In this document: positions 8,529 to 16,014 of the stretch, piece after piece
How positions within the stretch are numbered: the stretch's first letter is position 1
How the letters are laid out: every line of letters starts with the position of its first letter
Assembly (NCBI GenBank): GCA_043803805.1
Contig: JAZDJP010000050.1
Coordinates: 1 to 64,000 of the forward strand
Source: JAZDJP01 sp043803805
Lineage (GTDB): Bacteria > Planctomycetota > JAZDJP01
Length of the DNA stretch: 64,000 nucleotides
Direction: 5' to 3'
Notes under the pieces: model-generated
Seen by the model: the letters and a program-made list of their open reading frames with translations, nothing else
Told to the model about the DNA's origin: nothing
Database searches by the model: none
Made by a program: the position numbers and the translations under genes

Positions 8529-10871
8529 ATGCATCCGATTGTGGAAGAGTGGCGCCGTTGCGACCGGCCAATACTCGAAGTTCTCAAGGAACTCCCGGAG
8601 CCCCGGGATCCCGCAATCACCGCATTAATCCGGTTATGCGAACATATGAAGATGGGCCTGCCGTTCAGGAATGCCCTGCGGGCCGTGGAGAAGGTTTCCC
8701 CCAAAAAAACAGATACGGGTTTGTACGCCCTGCTTCTATCCGTGTGGGCGCATGTCTCCGCGGCAAACGGAAGAACCCTCGAGGCCGATGCGTTACTCAC
8801 GCGCGCCAACGCGATTGACGAAAAATTCATCCCGGAGGAACTTCGCGCTTCTCTCGTGATCATAAAGGGACTCATTCTTGGGTTGCAAGGCAATCTGCTC
8901 AAACGGGAGGAACTTCACCGCCAGGGCATCGCGATGTTCCCGACGGATTCCCCGCGTCGCCGATTGTTCGTTGCGGACCTGGCCTATTTCCTGGCCTCGC
9001 TTGGACGTGGAACGGAGCTCGATCCCGACCTCGAAAATTTTGCCTCCGAGAACCCGGCCCTATTCAAAGAGTTCGTGGCACTCATCCATTTCCTTCGGAA
9101 TCTGGAAACGGGACGGATTCTTGAGGCGATGGAATGTCAAACGGAATTCCACGCCGTTACCCACGACACTCTCAAACTCGAATTTCAGGACACCATCTCC
9201 GACATGACGGGCGTTCTCAATTTCATGCGCGATCGGTGGAATGTTGATGAACGGGTGCCCCGGAAAACGGGATCGCCGGACCAGGAAGGTGTCGCGACAC
9301 TGCCGAACTGGGCCAGGGTCGTTGATCTCCTGCTGGCCCGCCGGCCGGAGGAAGCCCTTGAACACGCCCGCAAGGGAAACTCCGAAATCGTCGGCGGCCG
9401 CACCTTCAAGACCTTCAACCTTCTTCGCGCCGAACTGGCTTCCGGCAACGGAGAAGCCGCCCATCGTCTGCTGGAACTCCGATGCCAGCGCGGGAACAAC
9501 CACTTTCTCGACGACTTCTTCATGGCTCGCGCCGAACTCCTTTCCGGAAACGCGAAATCGTCGGCCGAGCATTTCAGAACCGCCCGAAATGCGGCACGAC
9601 GCCTCAACGCGGAAAGACGGTTTTTCTTCGAACTGCGCATGGCCGCGGAGTTATCTCCGGATACGGTTCTGCGGCTCACGGAAAGCACAACGGATGCCCC
9701 GCCACAAGAACAAATCGCATTGCCCGATCTCGCCAATAAACCGGCCGCGCCGGGCGGGATTGACCGTCTCATGGGAGCCAGCAAGGCCATGGCGGACGTT
9801 CGCGAACAAATCATCCGCCTGTCGAAATCCGATCTGCCGGTCCTCGTCACCGGCGAGACCGGGACGGGCAAGGAGCTGGTCGCCCAGGCCATACACGAAA
9901 TGGGCGCCCGCGCGGACAAACCATTCCTCGCCATCAACTGCGGTTCCGTCAGCGAAAGTCTGCTGGAATCCGAACTCTTCGGACACGAGAAAGGCGCGTT
10001 CACCGGCGCCGTCCGGACGCACCGCGGCATCTTCGAGGAAGCCGGAAAGGGCACGGTGTTCCTGGACGAGATCGGGGAAATCACACCGCGCCTCCAGATC
10101 GCGTTTCTGCGGAGCCTGGAGACCGGGGAAATTCGTCCCGTGGGAAGCGCCCGCTCGCGGAGGTTTTCAGCCCGGGTCATCGCCGCCACCAACGCCGATC
10201 TCGAACGGGGGGTTGAAAAAGGCATTTTCCGAAAAGACCTCTACTTTCGCCTGGAACGGTTAACCGTGCACATCCCCCCCTTGCGGGATCGCCGGGAAGA
10301 CATCCTGCCTCTCGTCGATCACTTTCTGGCGCTGGGCCGCCGCGACGGGAAACGGGCCGTCCTCTCCGCGGAGCTCCGCGATGCCCTGCAATGCCACGAC
10401 TGGCCGGGCAACGTGCGTGAAGTCCAGAACCTGGTCGAGCGCCTCCGCATTATGAACTCCGATAAAATCGCCTATGATCTCAGCGATTTGAAAACGGACT
10501 GGGCTTCCCAGGACAACAAGAACGCCGCGCCGGATACGCCGGCGCCAACTCCAACCGCGTCCGAAGACCGCTGGCCCATGACACCCGAGGCGATCGAAAC
10601 CCTGCTCCGAAAAGGACGATCGCCCCTGCGCCGCATGGAAATGCTCGAAGAGATCTTCGTCCGGTACAAGCGCCTCTCGCGCGGTGAAGTCGTCAAAATT
10701 CTCGGAATCTCGCCGCAGACGGCCACCCAGTACCTCAAAACCCTCTGTGCGAAAGGCGTCATCGAAAAAGTGACCCCCAGCGGATCGCCGCGAGCCCAAT
10801 ACTTCACGATCCGGGGAACACCAGGCGCATGGACGGGAAGGTTGACAAATCCCCCCGGTGTCGTACAATGA
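8529..10871 (+). CDS. Sigma-54-dependent transcriptional activator with a TPR-like sensor region
   Basis: The 780-residue protein has an alpha-helical N-terminal half (about 1-400) resembling TPR/MalT-like repeats rather than a response-regulator receiver. A full AAA+ domain follows: Walker A GETGTGKE (about 442-449), the sigma-54 contact loop GAFTGA (about 489-494), Walker B VFLDEIGE, and the arginine-finger region FRKDLYFRLERL. The C-terminus is a winged helix (GEVVKILGISPQTATQYLKT) instead of the usual Fis-type helix-turn-helix. It should remodel RNA polymerase-sigma-54, and rpoN is in this window. Likely targets are the divergent acyltransferase and methyltransferase genes or distant promoters. 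The signal is unknown. Confidence 0.9.
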   Translation: MHPIVEEWRRCDRPILEVLKELPEPRDPAITALIRLCEHMKMGLPFRNALRAVEKVSPKKTDTGLYALLLSVWAHVSAANGRTLEADALLTRANAIDEKFIPEELRASLVIIKGLILGLQGNLLKREELHRQGIAMFPTDSPRRRLFVADLAYFLASLGRGTELDPDLENFASENPALFKEFVALIHFLRNLETGRILEAMECQTEFHAVTHDTLKLEFQDTISDMTGVLNFMRDRWNVDERVPRKTGSPDQEGVATLPNWARVVDLLLARRPEEALEHARKGNSEIVGGRTFKTFNLLRAELASGNGEAAHRLLELRCQRGNNHFLDDFFMARAELLSGNAKSSAEHFRTARNAARRLNAERRFFFELRMAAELSPDTVLRLTESTTDAPPQEQIALPDLANKPAAPGGIDRLMGASKAMADVREQIIRLSKSDLPVLVTGETGTGKELVAQAIHEMGARADKPFLAINCGSVSESLLESELFGHEKGAFTGAVRTHRGIFEEAGKGTVFLDEIGEITPRLQIAFLRSLETGEIRPVGSARSRRFSARVIAATNADLERGVEKGIFRKDLYFRLERLTVHIPPLRDRREDILPLVDHFLALGRRDGKRAVLSAELRDALQCHDWPGNVREVQNLVERLRIMNSDKIAYDLSDLKTDWASQDNKNAAPDTPAPTPTASEDRWPMTPEAIETLLRKGRSPLRRMEMLEEIFVRYKRLSRGEVVKILGISPQTATQYLKTLCAKGVIEKVTPSGSPRAQYFTIRGTPGAWTGRLTNPPGVVQ
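10842..10869 (+). promoter_or_regulatory. Strong sigma-70 promoter for the transglutaminase-like gene
   Basis: A perfect TTGACA (10842-10847) lies 16 bases before TACAAT (10864-10869), inside the last codons of the activator gene. Transcription would start roughly 50 bases before the next ATG at 10926. The downstream gene can therefore be expressed independently. Confidence 0.7.
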
Positions 10872-10925
10872 ATTAGTTGCATGGTGATTCCCGATCCATC
10901 CCCTTTTCCCCAAGGAGGTTTTGCC

Positions 10926-12503
10926 ATGTGCCCCTTTCACAAATTCATCGCGGCGGTGTCCCTTCTTGTGGGAATCGCGCTCGTGTCGCGCGCCGGGGCT
11001 GACGTGAAGAACCCCTGGGTTTCGACGGACCAGACCGTGGATTGCTCCAGTTACGATACCATCATCCGGGATCTCAAAATCAAGGATATGAAAACGGACG
11101 AGGAGAAAGCCCTCGCCATGTTTTACTTCTTCCGGCAGCATGTGTACCACCTGCAGAATCTTCCTGAAAGCAAGGACCCCCTCAAAAACATCAACTGCCT
11201 GGGATTTACGCTTTGCGGCAGTCAAGCCACCTGCATGAAGGGACTTCTCGCCGCCATTGGCATCAAGGCCCGGGTGGTCAATTCCGATCTGAACGGCGGG
11301 GGAGACCACACCTATTACGAAGCCTTTTACGACGGCCAGTGGCACGGATTCGACACCATGGACACCTTCTACGTCTACACGCGCGGCGAGAAAAAACACG
11401 TCGCCTCCTATGAAGAATTGAACAAGGACCCGACACTCGTCTCCGACGCGGTCAAGGAAGGGCGCGCCTGCCCCAGCATGTGTTTCTGCGGGGACAACCC
11501 CAATGGCTTCACCGCGCCGGTCCACGAACTCGACTACATCCCCAAGGATTTCAAATATTTCCCCAGGGATTACGCGATTCGCAAAGGCGAGGAAATGGTG
11601 CGGAGCTGGTGGCCGGATGGCAACGCCCTTCCCGGCACGTGTCCGCCCAAGATCGGCCCCGGGCCGATGCACGGATGCGGCGGGAAAGACGCGAAGGCGG
11701 AACCATTCCTTTTCAAGTTCTGGGAGCCGTACGCCATTCCCAAACTCGGCCAAAAACAGAGACTCTCGTACCGCCATTACGCGAGCGGCCAGATCAATTT
11801 TTCACCCGATCTGACAAAGGACGCCTTCAAGGATGGGGATGTCTCGGCGGTCGGCGTTGCCGCGACGCCGGAAGGACTTTCCGGGAAAGGCGACCTCGTC
11901 ATTCCCGTCAAAAGCCCCTATTACATTTCAAGCGGTTACATCGTTTTTGAAGCGACGTGCCCGGGCGAGGGCGACGCCGTCACGGTTTCCGTCGCCACGC
12001 AGAAGGACAAATGGGAGTCCGTCCTCGCCGCCAAGGACGCGGGAAAGAAGGAATACAAGGCCGTCCTGGATGCCCAGATTCAGAAAAAGGGCGGCGTCGG
12101 CCATCACCAGTACTGGGTCAGGATTTCCCTCGACGGCAAGGCCGTCCTTCACCATCTCTACCTGCGGACCGCGTTCCAGTACAACCCCATGTCCGCCCCG
12201 CATCTCATGCCGGGCAAAAACAAGGTGACGGTGGAGGTGGCCAACGCGGACGCGCTGAAGGACACCCCATTCGTCATCGCGTACCGCTACCGCGAGGCGC
12301 CGGAATGGAAAACGGAGAAGACCATCGAGAAGACGGTTTCCGCGAGCCCGTTCGTCTTCGAGGAAACGCTTCCCTCGACGGAGAAGCTTCCCCAGATGCT
12401 GGACCTGACGCTCCGGTGCGGCGCGCTCGCGTGGACGCCCGCCGGAACCGCCACGCCGGACAAGGTTTTCGCCGAGTCGCTTAAGAGCCAACCCGCGCCA
12501 TGA
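10926..12503 (+). CDS. Secreted transglutaminase-like protein
   Basis: The 525-residue product has a signal peptide (FHKFIAAVSLLVGIALVSRAGA) and a transglutaminase/cysteine-protease core with a plausible triad: Cys103 (QATCMKG), His128 (GGDHTYYEA) and Asp143 (GFDTMD). The remaining C-terminal half looks like beta-sandwich material. Such proteins cleave or cross-link peptide bonds outside the cytoplasm; the substrate is not evident. The start follows AGGAGG by seven bases. Its last 23 bases overlap the convergent phosphomannose isomerase gene. Confidence 0.8.
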   Translation: MCPFHKFIAAVSLLVGIALVSRAGADVKNPWVSTDQTVDCSSYDTIIRDLKIKDMKTDEEKALAMFYFFRQHVYHLQNLPESKDPLKNINCLGFTLCGSQATCMKGLLAAIGIKARVVNSDLNGGGDHTYYEAFYDGQWHGFDTMDTFYVYTRGEKKHVASYEELNKDPTLVSDAVKEGRACPSMCFCGDNPNGFTAPVHELDYIPKDFKYFPRDYAIRKGEEMVRSWWPDGNALPGTCPPKIGPGPMHGCGGKDAKAEPFLFKFWEPYAIPKLGQKQRLSYRHYASGQINFSPDLTKDAFKDGDVSAVGVAATPEGLSGKGDLVIPVKSPYYISSGYIVFEATCPGEGDAVTVSVATQKDKWESVLAAKDAGKKEYKAVLDAQIQKKGGVGHHQYWVRISLDGKAVLHHLYLRTAFQYNPMSAPHLMPGKNKVTVEVANADALKDTPFVIAYRYREAPEWKTEKTIEKTVSASPFVFEETLPSTEKLPQMLDLTLRCGALAWTPAGTATPDKVFAESLKSQPAP

Positions 12504-13593
12504 TCGTCGCCGGGGGCAGGGCCTCGAGAATCCGGAGCGGCCGGGCGGGGTTCGCGGCAGTATAGACAATCCGCCGGGCGGCGCGGGGAATCACGAATGT
12601 ATCGCCCGGCGCGAGGGGGATTCTGCCGCCTTCTCCGGCGGCGGCGCCCCGTCCCGAAATCACGATTCCCACCACGAAGGATCCCGCCTGGCGGGACAGC
12701 CGTCTCGCCGTGACATGGCGGCACCCGAAAAATTCGCGGATGCCCGCCGGCAGGATGGACCGGGCCCCTTCCCGGTCCGTCGCCGGAGCAAACCGGCGGG
12801 TCCATCGTCGGAGCGCCGCCGGTCCCGGCGTGGAATAATCGATTGTCGCCAGCATCCGCCGGTCCCCCAGGTTCATGTGTGTCTGGAAATCGTTCAGGTT
12901 CCAGCATGGCCCCTTCCGGTCGAATTGGAACACATGGTCCGAGGGCTCCTGGATTTCGGCCAGGAAAACACCGGCCCCGATGGCGTGGATGAGGTTGGCG
13001 GGGATGGCGTGGACATCGCCGGGGCGGGCCTCAACGCGGTGAAGGAGGGACTCCATGGCCGGCACGTCCTGCCGGCGGTAGGCGTTCTCGAATGCCGCGT
13101 GGGTCGCGCCCGCCCGGAACCCGTAATACAAAAACGCCGGGCGACCGGCGATCCGCCGCGTCCCGAGGATGATCCAGCACTCGGTCTTGCCGTGGTCCGA
13201 GTGGAGGTGGCGCCGGGCGAAATCCCGGTCGGGGTGGGTCTGGAGGGGGAGCCGCACGCCGGAATCGAGGAGTTTTACCAGGATCCCGGGGCCGGCCCCG
13301 AACCTGGCGACGTGGCGTTTCCCAAGGAAGTCAACCGCCGCGGCGGGGTCGGCGAGGATGTCGGCCAGGAGCGCCGTCCTGCCGCCGCCGAGGCGGATGG
13401 CGCTCAATCCTTCTTTCGCGAGATGCTCCCGCCCCCGGTTCACGGCGCGGGTGACGGAGCCCACCCAGTCCTCCGGGAAGAATCCGTCGCGCGGGGGGGA
13501 TTTCCCGCGCAGTTCGTCAATGAGGCGGCCCCCGCGGTAGATCCGCCAGACGCGGTTCGGGACGAGGAGGAACGGCCGGTTCCAGCGGGTCAT
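12481..13593 (-). CDS. Type I phosphomannose isomerase-like protein
   Basis: A 370-residue cupin enzyme of the ManA family, which interconverts mannose-6-phosphate and fructose-6-phosphate with zinc. The metal-site motif LPLQTHPD supplies Gln and His, GKTECWIIL the Glu, and ANLIHAIGAG the second His. The downstream EIQEPSDHVFQFD corresponds to the substrate-binding segment. The C-terminal cupin is kept (GDTFVIPRAARR). Its ATG overlaps the TGA of the FGGY kinase gene (ATGA), and AAGGAGA lies seven bases upstream. As the last gene of the glycyl-radical operon it may act on a related hexose-phosphate rather than mannose-6-phosphate itself. Confidence 0.85.
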   Translation of the reverse strand: MTRWNRPFLLVPNRVWRIYRGGRLIDELRGKSPPRDGFFPEDWVGSVTRAVNRGREHLAKEGLSAIRLGGGRTALLADILADPAAAVDFLGKRHVARFGAGPGILVKLLDSGVRLPLQTHPDRDFARRHLHSDHGKTECWIILGTRRIAGRPAFLYYGFRAGATHAAFENAYRRQDVPAMESLLHRVEARPGDVHAIPANLIHAIGAGVFLAEIQEPSDHVFQFDRKGPCWNLNDFQTHMNLGDRRMLATIDYSTPGPAALRRWTRRFAPATDREGARSILPAGIREFFGCRHVTARRLSRQAGSFVVGIVISGRGAAAGEGGRIPLAPGDTFVIPRAARRIVYTAANPARPLRILEALPPATIMARVGS

Positions 13594-14963
13594 GGGATGA
13601 TCTCCTTGTAACGAAGCGCCGCGCCCGCCTCGCGGAAACTCCGGAGGGCGCCCGTTCCCACCGCCGCGCACAGGGCGGCGCCCGCGGCGGCCTCCTCCCG
13701 GCAGGCCGGGACGCGCACCGGCCGACCGAAGCGTTCGCCGAGGATGCGTCGCAGGAGGGGGTTCTCCCGGATGCCGTTCCCCGCGCCGGCAAGCGTGTCC
13801 GTCCGTTCCCGGATGGAGGCGGGCATCCGCCGGAAGAAGCCATGCAATTCCTCCGCCATGCCGTCGAGCAGGCCCGCCACGAGGCGCCCGGGGGTAAAGT
13901 TGTCAACCGAGAGATTCGTCACCGCGCCGCGGATGTCCGGCGCCTCCCGTGTTCCCGCGAATCGGGTGTCCACCCGCGGCCCGTTGGGTTGATTCAGGGC
14001 CTCGGCGCCGATGGCGTTCATGATCCCGTAGACGTCCATGTCGTCCCGGCCGGCGAACCGGGCGCACGTGATCCGGAAGAAATCCGCGAGGAGGGTGTAG
14101 GCCCGGCCGCCGCAGAGGGATGCCCCGACCAGGATATATCCGGCGCCGGGGAACGGCCGCGTCTCGAGCCCCGGGGCCTGGATGAATTCCGGCGAGAATG
14201 CCGTCACCTGGCCACCGGTGCCCACGTTTACGAGCGTCGTCCGCGCGACGTCCCGGACGGCGCCGAGAAAACTCGCCGGGTTGTCGCCCAGGGCGACGAC
14301 CACCGGGATGCCGGGGGCGGCCTCCCCGGCGGGGGTGCCGGAAGGAACCACCTCCGGCAGGAAGGCGGCGTCCAGGGTTGCCCGTTCCAAGGCTGGCCGA
14401 TCGAAGGCGGTTCGTTGCATGTCAAACAAGCCGAGGCTGGCGGCGTTGGTGGGGTCCATCCGGGGGCGGTCGAGGCCGGCGAGCCGCATGACCACGTAAT
14501 CCCCGATGGTGCAGAGCGCGACCGCGTCCGGCGGGAGGGCGCGATTGGCGATATGCCAAAAATGGGTCACGAGGCCGTACCCGGTGGAAAGGGGATGCCC
14601 GGCGAGTTCCGAGAGGCGCCGGGCAAAGGAGATTCCGCCGCCCCCGTCGAGTTCGCCCCGTCCGTCCTGCCAGGTGAAGAGGGGGCTCGCCGCCCGCCCG
14701 TCCCGGTTGACATGGAGGATCCCGTGCATCTGCCCCGTCACGCCCACGCCGCGCACATCCGGATGATTCCCGAGGAGGCGGTCCAGAATGCCGCGCACCG
14801 TGTCCACGATGCGGTCCGGATCCTGGAGCCGTTCCCAGGGGTTCGGGGATTGCTGTGCCGCATCATTCGCGACCGTGACGGCCTCCACGGCGGCGCCGGT
14901 CGCGGCGTCCAGGGCGATTCCACAGAGCGTTGTCGTCCCGATGTCCAGGCCGATGAATTTCAT
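13590..14963 (-). CDS. FGGY-family carbohydrate kinase, sedoheptulokinase-like
   Basis: A 457-residue sugar kinase with the actin-like ATPase fold. The N-terminal phosphate loop is FIGLDIGTTT, then GVGVTGQMHGILHVNRDG and FTWQDGRGEL; the second ATP-binding half begins near TTLVNVGTGGQVTAF, with a late GAGNGIRENPLL. The TGQMHG and TWQDGR pattern is closest to sedoheptulokinase-like FGGY proteins, from memory. It should phosphorylate a ketose or polyol. The start has GGAGGTG three bases upstream, inside the regulator's last codons. It sits between the regulator and the isomerase in the glycyl-radical operon. Confidence 0.85.
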   Translation of the reverse strand: MKFIGLDIGTTTLCGIALDAATGAAVEAVTVANDAAQQSPNPWERLQDPDRIVDTVRGILDRLLGNHPDVRGVGVTGQMHGILHVNRDGRAASPLFTWQDGRGELDGGGGISFARRLSELAGHPLSTGYGLVTHFWHIANRALPPDAVALCTIGDYVVMRLAGLDRPRMDPTNAASLGLFDMQRTAFDRPALERATLDAAFLPEVVPSGTPAGEAAPGIPVVVALGDNPASFLGAVRDVARTTLVNVGTGGQVTAFSPEFIQAPGLETRPFPGAGYILVGASLCGGRAYTLLADFFRITCARFAGRDDMDVYGIMNAIGAEALNQPNGPRVDTRFAGTREAPDIRGAVTNLSVDNFTPGRLVAGLLDGMAEELHGFFRRMPASIRERTDTLAGAGNGIRENPLLRRILGERFGRPVRVPACREEAAAGAALCAAVGTGALRSFREAGAALRYKEIIP

Positions 14964-14964
14964 G

Positions 14965-16014
14965 TCACCTCCGGATAAGGGTTCCCTTGAGGCGGAATGT
15001 CCGCGGCCGCCAGGCGCCGACTTTCCGGTTCTGGTCCACAAGGCAGGAATAGGCGCGTGCGGCCAGGCGTTCCATGGGCTGGTCGTAGACAGTGAGGTTC
15101 AATTCCGTCGCGCCGGGGAGGTCGTCCACGCAGACGATCTCCGCCGCGCCGGCCGGCTCCGCCCGGAGCGCCCGGGCGAGCGAAATCCCGATGTTCCCGT
15201 TTCCGCCGACGAAGGCGCCGGGCATCCGGCCCCCGGTCCGGAGCCGGGCCAAAAGCGCCGCGATGTCGGCGTCCGTGCCGCGCTCCTCCCGCCAGGGGAT
15301 GTTCCGGACAATCCCGTCCGGGCCGGCGATCCGCCGGAACGCCGCCTCCCGCTCGAGGTTGCTCGACACGGGGAACCGGTCCCACCCGACGTAGGTGATG
15401 TCCTTCCGTTTCCGCCCGCGGAGATATTCCAGGAGCGTGGCGATGGCGTCGGCGTTGTCCACGCTCACGCAATCCGCGGCCGCCGGGGAAATCACCCGGT
15501 CGAAGAGGACGATGTTGGCCCCCAGTCCCCGGATGCGTCCGAGGGCGGATGTGTCCACCGATTCGCCGCGGGGCCAGAGGATGAAATTGCGGATGTCCCT
15601 GAGGAGGAGCCGGAACAGGATGTCCTCCGGGCGGGAGGCGGGGTCTCCGTCCGACGGCTGGAAGATGACGAGGGAGCCGTTTTTCTCCGTGAGCGCCGCG
15701 AAGTGGCGGACGAATGCGGCGAAGAAGGGGCTTGTCGCGGGGGCCACGACCGCGATCCGGGCCATGTCCGTGGAAAATCCGCCGGTCCGGGCCCGATGGA
15801 TCGTGCCCCGTCCCTGCTCGCGCGAGAGGATGTTCTCGGCCGCCAGGAGTCCCAGGGTTTTCCGCACCGTGACGCGGCTCATGTTGTAGGAGGTCGCGAG
15901 GTCCCGTTCCGGAGGCAACGTCGCGCCGTCCCGGATCGCGCCGGTGAAAATCTCCCCGCGGAGGATGTCCCGCAGTTTCCGGTGGAGGGTGGCGGTGGAA
16001 TCAGGGGATTTCAT
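14965..16014 (-). CDS. GntR/LacI-type (AraR-like) sugar-responsive repressor
   Basis: A 349-residue protein with an N-terminal GntR winged helix (LPPERDLATSYNMSRVTVRKTLGLL, about 33-57) and a periplasmic-binding-protein-like ligand domain (IAVVAPATSPFF, NIVLFDRVI, FVGGNGNIGISLARAL, EIVCVDDLPGA). This is the AraR architecture, in which a sugar releases the repressor from DNA. Its ATG overlaps the TGA of the glycyl radical enzyme gene, and the kinase gene starts one base after its stop. The likely operator is the palindrome at 19295-19317, so it probably autoregulates the operon. Confidence 0.88.
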   Translation of the reverse strand: MKSPDSTATLHRKLRDILRGEIFTGAIRDGATLPPERDLATSYNMSRVTVRKTLGLLAAENILSREQGRGTIHRARTGGFSTDMARIAVVAPATSPFFAAFVRHFAALTEKNGSLVIFQPSDGDPASRPEDILFRLLLRDIRNFILWPRGESVDTSALGRIRGLGANIVLFDRVISPAAADCVSVDNADAIATLLEYLRGRKRKDITYVGWDRFPVSSNLEREAAFRRIAGPDGIVRNIPWREERGTDADIAALLARLRTGGRMPGAFVGGNGNIGISLARALRAEPAGAAEIVCVDDLPGATELNLTVYDQPMERLAARAYSCLVDQNRKVGAWRPRTFRLKGTLIRR

